In this document: one piece after another, positions 51,623 to 59,795 of the stretch
Layout of the letters: each line of letters begins with the position of its first letter
Numbering within the stretch: position 1 is the first letter of the stretch
Origin: CAZGRP01 sp964527995
Lineage (GTDB): Bacteria > Zhuqueibacterota > Zhuqueibacteria > Oceanimicrobiales > CAZGRP01
Assembly (NCBI GenBank): GCA_964527995.1
Contig: CAZGRP010000010.1
Coordinates: forward strand, 1 to 64,000
Reading direction: 5' to 3'
DNA length: 64,000 nt
Translations under genes and position numbers: made by a program
The notes under the pieces: generated by a model
The model's input: the letters and a program-made list of their open reading frames with translations, nothing else
Told to the model about the DNA's origin: nothing
Database searches by the model: none

Positions 51623-54600
51623 TTAGAGCGAGAAACGCAGGCCGAAGCGATACTGCCGAGGCGCACCCCAACGGCCAGGGTTCTGGATTCTCGGCAAGTA
51701 GAAGTTGGCTGCGATCGGGTTGTTTTTCATCCAGGTGCGACCCTCAGGTGTCGCCAGCCAGCCGTCGTTCGCAGGATCACCGCTGGTCGTGAACACGGCC
51801 TGCACGTTCCTGGCATTCAGCAGGTTGATCACCCAGAGATAAGCGTCGAACTCGACGCCGCCAACCTTGAAACGCTTGTCGAGACGGGCATCGAGGTTAT
51901 AGGTCCACGGCATGTGAGCCGAGTTGATCGGCGCCCCCGGACGGTTCACCGAGCTCGGCCCCGTGGCGAAGATCGCTGACACGATTGGAGGACGACGCGG
52001 CGTGTACGGCAGACCGCTGCCGAAGGTGAACAGCAGGTTCAGACCAACGCTCCCCAACGGATGACCGTTCATAAACAGCGGTCCGTCGTCCGGACGCGTA
52101 CGAACGTCGACGTTCACCGTGCCCGTATGCCGCTGGTCGAAGTCGGTAGGCGACACGAACGTGATCGTGTTGCCGCCCAGCCAGGCGATGTTGGCGCCTG
52201 TGGTGGCGTTCGAACCGGTGGCGCCGGCATACTGCAGGGTGTAGGACGCCCGCGCCGCCACACGCTCGGTCCGCCGCAGGTCAAAGCTGAAGGAGAGGCC
52301 TTTGACTGTACCGTAGTCGCCGTTGGCGTAGTGCGTGTACTGGCCGTGAGCGGCTCCTTCTGCCGGAAAGACCTGCTGTAGCTGAATCAGGTCACGCAGC
52401 TCTTTGTAGTACGCGGTGATGTTGAAGGCCATGTTGTCGCCGATCTGCTGCCGGAAACCAAGCTCATACTGCGTGGTCTTGACTGGCTTCAGATTCGGGT
52501 TCCCAGCGATGGTGAAGTTACCGGCCTGCAACTGGTTGGCAAACACCACCAGACTGGTGAACAGTCGGTTCAGTTCAGGATGCTGCGTGAACTTCCCGTA
52601 CTGCGCGTGGAATACGGTCCTGTCCGTCACCGGGAAGGACAGTCCCAACCGCGGGTTGATGTTGGTGAAGGTTTTGGGCGGCACCAACTGCGACGGATCG
52701 ACCAGGCCGCCGGAGAACTTGATGTTGGTCGGGTCCTTGAAGCGCTCAGTATTCGAATCAAAGTAATCGAGACGAAGACCGATGTTCAGCACCAGATCGC
52801 GATACTCGAGCTTGTCCTGGATGTAGGCCCCGAGCACGACCGGATGCTTGGCTCCGGAAGGCGTGCCGTCCAGATTCTTGCGGCCATCCAGGGTATAGCC
52901 AATGTTGTTCGCGTAGGAGGCACGGAACACCAGGTCGTTGATCTGCCCAAAGCTGGCGATGTTCGAGGCCAGACGTGTGGTCTGGATGCTGTAGTTGCGG
53001 ATGGTGTTGTAGCGCCACTCCAGCCCGGCCTTCAGCTCGTGGATGCGGCCAGCCTGATGCGTGATGTCGAACTTCAAGCCGACATAGGTGGTGCGGTTCC
53101 TGGCAAATGAGCTGAAGATGTCGCCAGGAGCAGCGAAACGGACGAACTCGTCCACCGGAGCCGGGTCCTGGCCGTTGCTACGCAGCCATGGGTTGAATTT
53201 GCCGTCACTGCCCAGCGTGCCATCGGCCTTGACGATGTCGTCTTTGTCTTCAGCGTTGAAGATATCACTAAACCAGAAGGGATCGCCAGTTTCGGTCTTG
53301 TTACGAAACCAGCTCGCTGTAGCAGTATAGAACGTGCTCGCACCCAGGGTGTGCGTCGCCTTGATGTAGTACGAGTCGGTCCAGGACTTGGTGCGGGAGT
53401 CTCGCAGCCCGTTCAGGAGCGAGAAGAAATGGTTGTAGTTACGGTTATCAAAGCGGGATGAGTTACCACCGATCTTGAACTTCAGTGTCTGGAAGTCAAG
53501 GGTGATGTTGCCGTTCCAGTGCCACTGCGCCGAAGCCGCATTCGGTTTCGGCCCGTTCAGCATCTTGAACTGGGCCACGACCGTGTCTCCCGCGGCAGCC
53601 CCATAGCCGAGCGCCTGCGGGAACCGAAAGAGCAGGCTGTCCAGGTTCACCACCTGGATGTGTCCGGCACCGAACAGCGTCTGACCGGGTTGTAGTATGG
53701 CGGGCGCCGGATAGACGACGTCGTTCGTGCCCGCTTTCACAAAAGCCGGGAAGGGCGCAATCGTCGGGTTGCTGTCACGCAAGAAACGACGCTCACCGGC
53801 AATGTAGAACCTCACTTTCTCACCAAGCGACGGCACCGGCCCGCTCAAGGCAAGGTTGTAGAGGTTGTAGCCGTAGCTGTAAGCACCCAGAATCGAGTCG
53901 CGCTCCTTGAGGTACTCGTCGGTGATCCATTCGCCCGTGAGCGAATACTTGCTGCCGCCGGTCTTGGTGGTGGTGTTGATGACGCCAGAATTGGCGAAGC
54001 CATACTCGGCGTTGTAACCGCCGGCCTGGTAGGAAACCTCCTCGATAGAGTTGTGGATGATGTCTCCAGCACGACCCAGCGTATACGGATTGTTCTGGTA
54101 GACGCCGTCCACGTAGTAGGCCACCTCTTCCCGACGACCGCCGCGGATGTAGAGGGTGCCACCTCGGCGGACAACGCCGGCCTCAAGGGCAACGACATTG
54201 GCATAGCCGCGGACCGGAATGTCCTCAAGGTCCTTCGCAGTGCGAATGTGCACCTCGTTGGTGGCATTCTTGTTGACCAGCGGACGCTCGGCCACGATCT
54301 CAACCGACCCCACCTCGATCGCCTCGCTCGGGAGGTCGAAATTTACCTCCGTGGTGAGGTCAATGTTGACGACCACGTTGCTCATCGTGACATCCCGGTA
54401 GCCAATGAAACTGGCTTTCACAGAATAGGTGCCCGGCGGCACGTTCAGGATCACGTACTCGCCGTTTACGTTGGCCGCGGCACCCAATGTCGTCCCTACT
54501 ACGATGACGTTGGCTCCGGGTAGCGGATCGCCGGTCTCCTTATCCCTCACTACACCGGCAATCTTCCCGGTTGTGCCAGCGTACAAGGCCGCCGGGACAA

Positions 54601-54637
54601 GAGCCAACAGTACCAGGACGAGAAATTTTTTCGCCAT
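51623..54637 (-). CDS. TonB-dependent receptor with carboxypeptidase-like N-domain (type B, large)
   Basis: Outer-membrane receptor, 1,004 residues from ATG 54637, which has AAGGAGGAGAC upstream. Signal peptide KKFLVLVLLALVPAALYA. The N-terminal beta domain is GVVRDKETGDPLPGANVIVVG with NGEYVILNVPPGTYSVKASF. The plug has RTAKDLEDIPVRGYANVVAL, LYIRGGRREEVAYYVDGVYQ and YNAEYGFANSGVINTTTKTG. The barrel ends in RQYRFGLRFSL. It is SusC-like in size, but no SusD gene is present; the next gene codes for a large surface protein instead. First gene of a receptor - surface protein - PorV unit. Confidence 0.92.
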   Translation of the reverse strand: MAKKFLVLVLLALVPAALYAGTTGKIAGVVRDKETGDPLPGANVIVVGTTLGAAANVNGEYVILNVPPGTYSVKASFIGYRDVTMSNVVVNIDLTTEVNFDLPSEAIEVGSVEIVAERPLVNKNATNEVHIRTAKDLEDIPVRGYANVVALEAGVVRRGGTLYIRGGRREEVAYYVDGVYQNNPYTLGRAGDIIHNSIEEVSYQAGGYNAEYGFANSGVINTTTKTGGSKYSLTGEWITDEYLKERDSILGAYSYGYNLYNLALSGPVPSLGEKVRFYIAGERRFLRDSNPTIAPFPAFVKAGTNDVVYPAPAILQPGQTLFGAGHIQVVNLDSLLFRFPQALGYGAAAGDTVVAQFKMLNGPKPNAASAQWHWNGNITLDFQTLKFKIGGNSSRFDNRNYNHFFSLLNGLRDSRTKSWTDSYYIKATHTLGASTFYTATASWFRNKTETGDPFWFSDIFNAEDKDDIVKADGTLGSDGKFNPWLRSNGQDPAPVDEFVRFAAPGDIFSSFARNRTTYVGLKFDITHQAGRIHELKAGLEWRYNTIRNYSIQTTRLASNIASFGQINDLVFRASYANNIGYTLDGRKNLDGTPSGAKHPVVLGAYIQDKLEYRDLVLNIGLRLDYFDSNTERFKDPTNIKFSGGLVDPSQLVPPKTFTNINPRLGLSFPVTDRTVFHAQYGKFTQHPELNRLFTSLVVFANQLQAGNFTIAGNPNLKPVKTTQYELGFRQQIGDNMAFNITAYYKELRDLIQLQQVFPAEGAAHGQYTHYANGDYGTVKGLSFSFDLRRTERVAARASYTLQYAGATGSNATTGANIAWLGGNTITFVSPTDFDQRHTGTVNVDVRTRPDDGPLFMNGHPLGSVGLNLLFTFGSGLPYTPRRPPIVSAIFATGPSSVNRPGAPINSAHMPWTYNLDARLDKRFKVGGVEFDAYLWVINLLNARNVQAVFTTSGDPANDGWLATPEGRTWMKNNPIAANFYLPRIQNPGRWGAPRQYRFGLRFSL

Positions 54638-54822
54638 TGTCTCCTCCTTAACACAGTTCCTGAACTGTACATCACTTCGAGGCATGCATCGTTCGCTCGC
54701 GGGACACTTCTTCATGCATCCCCGCCGGCGCAAAACTCGCGACATCTCTGCCTGGGCAACACCTCCTCTCTTGGAAGATTCCTCTTATGGGCTGGTGCAG
54801 AAAAACTGAAGTCACAAATGGC

Positions 54823-54837
54823 GCAATTCCGTTGCCA
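54823..54837 (-). promoter_or_regulatory. sigma54-like -24/-12 element
   Basis: On the minus strand TGGCAACGGAATTGC: GG, ten bases, GC, matching the invariant dinucleotides at the right distance. It is about 185 bases upstream of the type B receptor start at 54637. Confidence 0.45.
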
Positions 54838-54890
54838 TGCTCAGCGGCCCTAGACCGGCGGCTCTATTCGCAAATGATATGCCAATGCCG

Positions 54891-54910
54891 GTCATTCCTG
54901 CGGGCAGATC
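54891..54910. repeat. half copy of the dispersed palindrome
   Basis: GTCATTCCTGCGGGCAGATC shares the left arm GTCATTCCTGCG with the inverted units at 10838-10909; the right arm has decayed. Confidence 0.35.
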
Positions 54911-55192
54911 GATCCGCCCTGCCATCAAGAATCAAGAAATCATTATGTTACCAGTCCGAAACAATAGCCTCGGAGGGAGAGCACTCCAGCAAGCGGTGTG
55001 CAAATTGTTGCACAACTGAGGCGAGAATTTGCATATGCGACAAGGCCGGAAGGATCACGGACGGAATGACACTCTGGTCGGACGGGGATCAAAAAGGAAA
55101 GGACAGTAGATTGCTTTTCTCGGATGCTTTCGCGGCAGATTCCTTATTGGCAGCCCCCTTCTGATGGACCGTTGCAGCCACACCCTCCTTTA

Positions 55193-55219
55193 GCATTTTG
55201 CATTTTGCATTTTGCATTG
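55193..55219. repeat. GCATTTT heptamer repeat
   Basis: Three copies of GCATTTT followed by GCATTG, directly abutting the stop codon of the lipoprotein gene. Short arrays of this kind vary easily in copy number. Confidence 0.7.
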
Positions 55220-56065
55220 TCACAGACCGTTGTCCTGGTCCGCGATGATGACGAAACGTCCCCCCTCCCGCTTGAACGGAATTTCGAGATATCCAGGCCC
55301 CAACTCCTGCACGTCCGGACCGAGGCTGGCCAGCAGTGCCGGCGGCAGGTCGTCCTGTTCGATAAGGAAGTATGGCACTACTTCATACTCCCCGGGCGGT
55401 AGCATCCCGCGGCGCAGATCGAGGACCATCCTCCAACTCCGCGGCTCGGGCCCCACCCTTTCCACAGCCCGCGCCTGGCCGGTCGTATCGGGAACATCGA
55501 CGAAAACGTCTCCCGTGCCCAGATTCCTCAGCACAATGGCGCCCAGGAGTCCACCAACCATCTTCGGGAAAACCACGGTGACCGTGTCCAACGTCGCCTG
55601 CAGCGTGACCTCGATGTCGATCGAACCCTCGAAATCACTCGGCACCGAGGCGGGATCAACGAGCGTACGAACGCTGAGGATTTTGAACAGCCGCAGCTCT
55701 TCCTTGAGCTCGCCCTCCGGGTTGATGTCTCCGCGTGCCCGCAGAAACTCGCCGTTCTGTACGATGACGTGAGCCGCAGCCAGTCTAAAGTTTGCCACGT
55801 AGAAAAAGAGGTTGAAGGCGCCGGCAGCGATCCGCGAACCCCCTTCCGACGTTCGCGGCAAGGTGATCAGGAAGCTCCCCGCTCCGTCCGTGCGCGTGGC
55901 GATGTTCGTTCCCTCCAGCCAGACATAGATCCCGTCGGGGGATGAGCCGTCGCTGAGAACCACCCGCCCGGTCAATTCTCTGCTGCCGGTCACAATTCCC
56001 TGGTCGGAGACCGGGCTGCTGGTGCACCCTACGGCCGCGAACATGCAGGCGCTCAGTCCGAGCAC
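55220..56065 (-). CDS. predicted lipoprotein with carboxypeptidase-like domain
   Basis: About 281 residues with a lipobox (MFAAVGCTSS), so probably anchored in the periplasm or outer membrane. A beta domain follows (ELTGRVVLSDGSSPDGIYVW, RTDGAGSFLITL), like the N-terminal domain of the neighbouring receptors. The rest is not recognised. Start uncertain: GTG at 56065 leaves no basic n-region, whereas the same frame reads LKTQCLRLVLGLSA just upstream, an ideal signal peptide, but without ATG, GTG or TTG. The gene follows a type A receptor by 59 bases and is probably last in that operon. Confidence 0.65.
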   Translation of the reverse strand: MLGLSACMFAAVGCTSSPVSDQGIVTGSRELTGRVVLSDGSSPDGIYVWLEGTNIATRTDGAGSFLITLPRTSEGGSRIAAGAFNLFFYVANFRLAAAHVIVQNGEFLRARGDINPEGELKEELRLFKILSVRTLVDPASVPSDFEGSIDIEVTLQATLDTVTVVFPKMVGGLLGAIVLRNLGTGDVFVDVPDTTGQARAVERVGPEPRSWRMVLDLRRGMLPPGEYEVVPYFLIEQDDLPPALLASLGPDVQELGPGYLEIPFKREGGRFVIIADQDNGL

Positions 56066-56124
56066 CAGCCGCAGGCATTGAGTTTTGAGGCTCGTGTTCT
56101 GAATGACGGAATAGTGAGGAAAGA

Positions 56125-58440
56125 CTAGTACTGCGCTCCGAACGTCAGGTAGTAGCGCCGATCCCGGATGGCCAGTCCCTGCAGGGCCATCCCCTTGCCG
56201 TGCAGGAGATTGCGAGCGCTGGCGTTCAAGAACAGCTTCGCCCCCTTGAATTCAAAGGTCTTGCTGAAATGTACATCCAGATTGCTGAAGGCCGGCAGCG
56301 TGACCTGGGCAAACCCGCCGCTGCTCTGGCGAAGCCAGCCGACTTGTTCTCCCTCGGCAAACCAGAAAAGCCGAAACGAATAGCCGGCGTGATCCACGCT
56401 CAAAGTGGATGTGTACTTGGTCTCTGATTTGAACGGAAAGGCTGCCTTCTCCGAGATGAAGTAGCGCGACAGCCCCAGCTCCAGTGTAATCTTCTTGCGA
56501 AACAGAAAGAGCGCCGGCCTGGCTTCGAATCCGGAGATGCGAGCTGTCTGGACGTTGTCATAGAAGACCAGCGGAACCCCCGGGAGGATCAGGGCGCGGA
56601 ATTTGTTGTCATAATGATTCTGAAAGAAGCTCCCGGATAGCTGCCATCCGTACACGGCCGGCCGCTGGCGCATTTCGCGGGTCACCGAGACTCCGATTTC
56701 GACACTGCTGTTCTTCTCCGGGCTCAGGTTGGGACGGAATTCAGCCGGCCCTGTCGTCAGCGGCGTGCTGACTTCTTGCAAGAGCGTGGGAAATTTCACA
56801 TTCGCGCCGAAAGTCAAGTAGCTGCGCATGTAGATGCCGCGATGATATCCTCGCAGATCGAACGAGAACTTCGCCATGGTCTCCTGCCACACTTTCTCGG
56901 CCGTGACGAGGCGCTGACCTTCCTGCGGCAGCGTCGGCGCGCGAATCACCACTCCAGGCGTACGCTCCCCTCCACCCGGGGTGCGACTCTCATCCGTCAC
57001 GCGGTCGTAGCGAAAGCTGACCCCCACGGTCACCCGCTGCAGGAAAGGAGAGTCCATGGAATCGTTGAGCTTGAAGATCGCCACCAGCCCATGGTGGCGG
57101 CGCTCGAACTGCGAGAGCTCGGCAACGGCCCCGGGGGTCGACGAGCCACCGATCTGATCACGCAGGTCGAGACGCGAAAGTCGCAACTGATACGCCAGCA
57201 CGAGATCGGCAGGTCCATGATGCACAGGCTTCTTGACGTCGAGATAGAGGGTGCGATCTCGGAGGTCGCGCGACAGAGAACCTCCCAGCGCCAGGGATTG
57301 CGTCTCTTCGATCGTTCGGCGCGAAAGGGAAACCGACAGCCCGCGGAGAACTCCCCGACGGCTTGTGTATACCCCGGAAAACAGTTGGCTCAAGTCCTGC
57401 ACGCTCTCTTTGTCACGGCGGTTGGTGTAGTGTAGCGACGAGCGGAACCAGGTCAAGTCGACCAGGCTCGCCGGCCGACCTTCAGCGTCCCGGGAAAACT
57501 CGAACCGCAGGTTGGCGTTGTGGTGGGTCGACGAGTTTTCAAGCCCGTTACCAGCACCGGGGGCATCGAGAAACTCTCTTCTGGCGCCGCCACGCTCGAG
57601 GTTGTAGCCGGCAGTCACTCCCCCCATCTTTTCGAAGAGGTGCAGGCCCCAATTCCCCGAGCGATAGGTGCCGAGCCTCTGCTGGAATCGCAGATGGTAA
57701 TCCTTCTCCACCCTGGGAACAATGTTGATGACGCCGGCGAAAGCCTCCGGGCCGTAGAGAGCCGTGTTGCTGCCCTTGATCAGCTCCAGCCGGCTGATGT
57801 CTTCGAGATCGATCAGGGAGAAGTCGAAGATGTTGTCGAAGACGTTGTTCATCTTGATGCCGTTGTACAGCACCACCACTTCATCGGGATTTCCACCGCG
57901 GATGCCGATCACCTTTCGGCCGCTCAGCTCCTCGTCCACCTGCACGCTCTGATCGGTGCGCAGAAGGTCGCCGGCATCGACGTAGCCGCGGATCTCGAAT
58001 TCACGGCTCTCGATCAGGGCAACCGGCTGGGGCAGGTCCTGGTCGATTTCCATTCGACGAGCCCGCTCCTCTTCGATAACCACCCCGCGCAGCGGGATGA
58101 CGCGGGGCTGCAGAAACACCTGCCGCAGAAGAGCGAGAGAGTCGAGAGGAACTTCGAGCCTCTCATAGGCGATGTGGCGGAAGACGACGACAAGGCCGCT
58201 GGTCTTGGGCGGGGAAGGAAGCCTGAAACGGCCGGAGAAATCGGTGGTGGTGCCGATCTTCGTGCCCTTGATGAAGACGTTGACGTTGCTCACCGCGCGA
58301 TAGGTGTTGCGGTCTCGAACAACGCCCGTCACCTGATGCCTCTGCCCGAACGAGGACGAGGCGAGTACGCCGAACAGCAGTGCCGCGACCAGGATCGGTC
58401 GAAGCCTCGTCCTACCGCAAGAACCGCTCCCAATTGTCAT
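56125..58440 (-). CDS. TonB-dependent receptor with carboxypeptidase-like N-domain (type A)
   Basis: Outer-membrane receptor of 771 residues if started at ATG 58440, inside the 3' end of the GWxTD gene (29-base overlap). Signal peptide TRLRPILVAALLFGVLASSS. N-terminal domain GVVRDRNTYRAVSNVNVFIKG; plug with DAGDLLRTDQSVQV, IRGGNPDEVVVLYNGIKMN, ISRLELIKGSNTALYGPEAF; barrel ending in RRYYLTFGAQY. It shares its plug sequence closely with the receptor at 41197. The much longer open frame upstream is a shadow of the GWxTD gene. Confidence 0.9.
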   Translation of the reverse strand: MTIGSGSCGRTRLRPILVAALLFGVLASSSFGQRHQVTGVVRDRNTYRAVSNVNVFIKGTKIGTTTDFSGRFRLPSPPKTSGLVVVFRHIAYERLEVPLDSLALLRQVFLQPRVIPLRGVVIEEERARRMEIDQDLPQPVALIESREFEIRGYVDAGDLLRTDQSVQVDEELSGRKVIGIRGGNPDEVVVLYNGIKMNNVFDNIFDFSLIDLEDISRLELIKGSNTALYGPEAFAGVINIVPRVEKDYHLRFQQRLGTYRSGNWGLHLFEKMGGVTAGYNLERGGARREFLDAPGAGNGLENSSTHHNANLRFEFSRDAEGRPASLVDLTWFRSSLHYTNRRDKESVQDLSQLFSGVYTSRRGVLRGLSVSLSRRTIEETQSLALGGSLSRDLRDRTLYLDVKKPVHHGPADLVLAYQLRLSRLDLRDQIGGSSTPGAVAELSQFERRHHGLVAIFKLNDSMDSPFLQRVTVGVSFRYDRVTDESRTPGGGERTPGVVIRAPTLPQEGQRLVTAEKVWQETMAKFSFDLRGYHRGIYMRSYLTFGANVKFPTLLQEVSTPLTTGPAEFRPNLSPEKNSSVEIGVSVTREMRQRPAVYGWQLSGSFFQNHYDNKFRALILPGVPLVFYDNVQTARISGFEARPALFLFRKKITLELGLSRYFISEKAAFPFKSETKYTSTLSVDHAGYSFRLFWFAEGEQVGWLRQSSGGFAQVTLPAFSNLDVHFSKTFEFKGAKLFLNASARNLLHGKGMALQGLAIRDRRYYLTFGAQY

Positions 58441-59779
58441 CGCGCAACTCACCCCGTTTCGTCGAGTGCACCAGCTCGTAGTCGCCGTAGCCGCTGCGAT
58501 CGACAAACACGAATACGACGCCGTTTTCGATGCGGTAGTAGTGCCAGATCTGGTACGGCTTGGTCTCACCCAGGCTGGGGAATCTTTCGATTTCATCCGG
58601 GCGGCCGTAAAGGATGTAGACTCGACCTCGGTCGGTGCGCCATCCCTGCTTGGAGAGGGAGCTGTACAGCTCGTCGGCGGCCTTGACACGGCGCAGGTAC
58701 TCCACCCGGCTCACCGGCCCCCACTCGAACCGACCGCGCTGAGCGTCGGCCCAAAATTTGGCCAGGAACTTGCGCTTTGCCTCGGTGGTTGTGAGCTGAG
58801 CGAACATCCTCGCCTCCTGGTCGGTGGCGATGTAGCGCGCCTGGCGGAACTCGCTGTCGAGTTGATCGGTGGTATAGCCCTCGAGTTGTTTTTCTACAAC
58901 ACCGACCTCAGGGGCTGAAGCCGTGTCCAGGTGGGGGTTGTACACAAAGAACGTTCGATCAGCCCGCGCCACTTCACGGTTCTCCTGATCCAGGAGCAAC
59001 ATGCGGAAGACGTATCGCCCAGAAGGGACCGCCGTGATCATCGTGGTTCCCACCTCCACCGCACTGTGCTTCTGGTACTTCCGCGGCCTGCTGGATGTCC
59101 GCACCACCTTACCGGAGCCGTCGATGATCAGCGTTTTCACCGTGTACTTCTTCTCGGGTTCCACATTGTAGAGCTCTACATAGTCGAACACGACTGGTGA
59201 AGTGGCCACGCCGAACACCAATGAAGGGTTCGGGATGACTTCCAGCGAGTTCTTGTAGAACAGGTCGGTTTGCCGGCGCGACCGTGCGACCTTCTTGCAC
59301 AGCTCGATGTCGCTGACAGCAATCGAGTCAGGGTACTGGACGATCTGAATCGGCAGGGTCAGGCTATCGCGGCGCGAAATGTTCAGAGAATCCACCGCCA
59401 GCACACTCAGAACATAATCCCCAAAGGGAAGCGCGAATCCTGCCTGAGTAATGAACGGATAGCGATACCAAACCCCGCTCGTGTCTGCCTCTTCGATCTT
59501 CAAGTGGGCGCGCCGGCTGAAGACGACTTCGTCGTCGGCAGCTTTGGTCACTCGGGTCGACAGAATGACGCCGGCCCGATATTTCCCTTCGGACCATGCG
59601 TAGGTGAGAAGGCTCGGATAGAATCCGTAGTAGACCTCGAGATAGCCAGAAGCATTGTCGTTGCGAAACCTGGCATAGTCGAGATTCAGGACAAAGGGAG
59701 TCTTCGGGGCGATGCTTTGGGCGGCCAGGTCGGCGCCCGCAAGCATGCCAACAAGCAAGGTAAGGAGAAGCTTCTTCAT
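58412..59779 (-). CDS. GWxTD domain-containing protein
   Basis: Exported protein, 455 residues, with signal peptide MKKLLLTLLVGMLAGADLAA. N-terminal beta domain (LNLDYARFRNDNASGYLEVY), a second one beginning VSDIELCKKVARSRRQ, and a C-terminal GWxTD domain: FWADAQRGRFEWGPVSRVEY, then KQGWRTDRGRVYILYGRPDEI and QIWHYYRIENGVVFVFVDRSG. Paralogue of 45460-46881 along its whole length. It lies 16 bases after the PIG-L-like gene and overlaps the start of the type A receptor gene, so the three are likely co-translated. Confidence 0.92.
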   Translation of the reverse strand: MKKLLLTLLVGMLAGADLAAQSIAPKTPFVLNLDYARFRNDNASGYLEVYYGFYPSLLTYAWSEGKYRAGVILSTRVTKAADDEVVFSRRAHLKIEEADTSGVWYRYPFITQAGFALPFGDYVLSVLAVDSLNISRRDSLTLPIQIVQYPDSIAVSDIELCKKVARSRRQTDLFYKNSLEVIPNPSLVFGVATSPVVFDYVELYNVEPEKKYTVKTLIIDGSGKVVRTSSRPRKYQKHSAVEVGTTMITAVPSGRYVFRMLLLDQENREVARADRTFFVYNPHLDTASAPEVGVVEKQLEGYTTDQLDSEFRQARYIATDQEARMFAQLTTTEAKRKFLAKFWADAQRGRFEWGPVSRVEYLRRVKAADELYSSLSKQGWRTDRGRVYILYGRPDEIERFPSLGETKPYQIWHYYRIENGVVFVFVDRSGYGDYELVHSTKRGELRDDNWERFLR

Positions 59780-59795
59780 TACATGCCTCTCTGAT

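Larger units (their letters stand above)
54638..55219. other. 582-bp spacer with regulatory and repeat sequences
   Basis: No coding frame with support. It holds a sigma54-like site, a half copy of the dispersed palindrome (54891-54910) and a heptamer array just before the end of the lipoprotein gene. Confidence 0.5.

Noticed and set aside
55193..55219. CRISPR-like short repeat array
   Set aside because: Only a heptamer microsatellite without spacers; no cas genes in the window.
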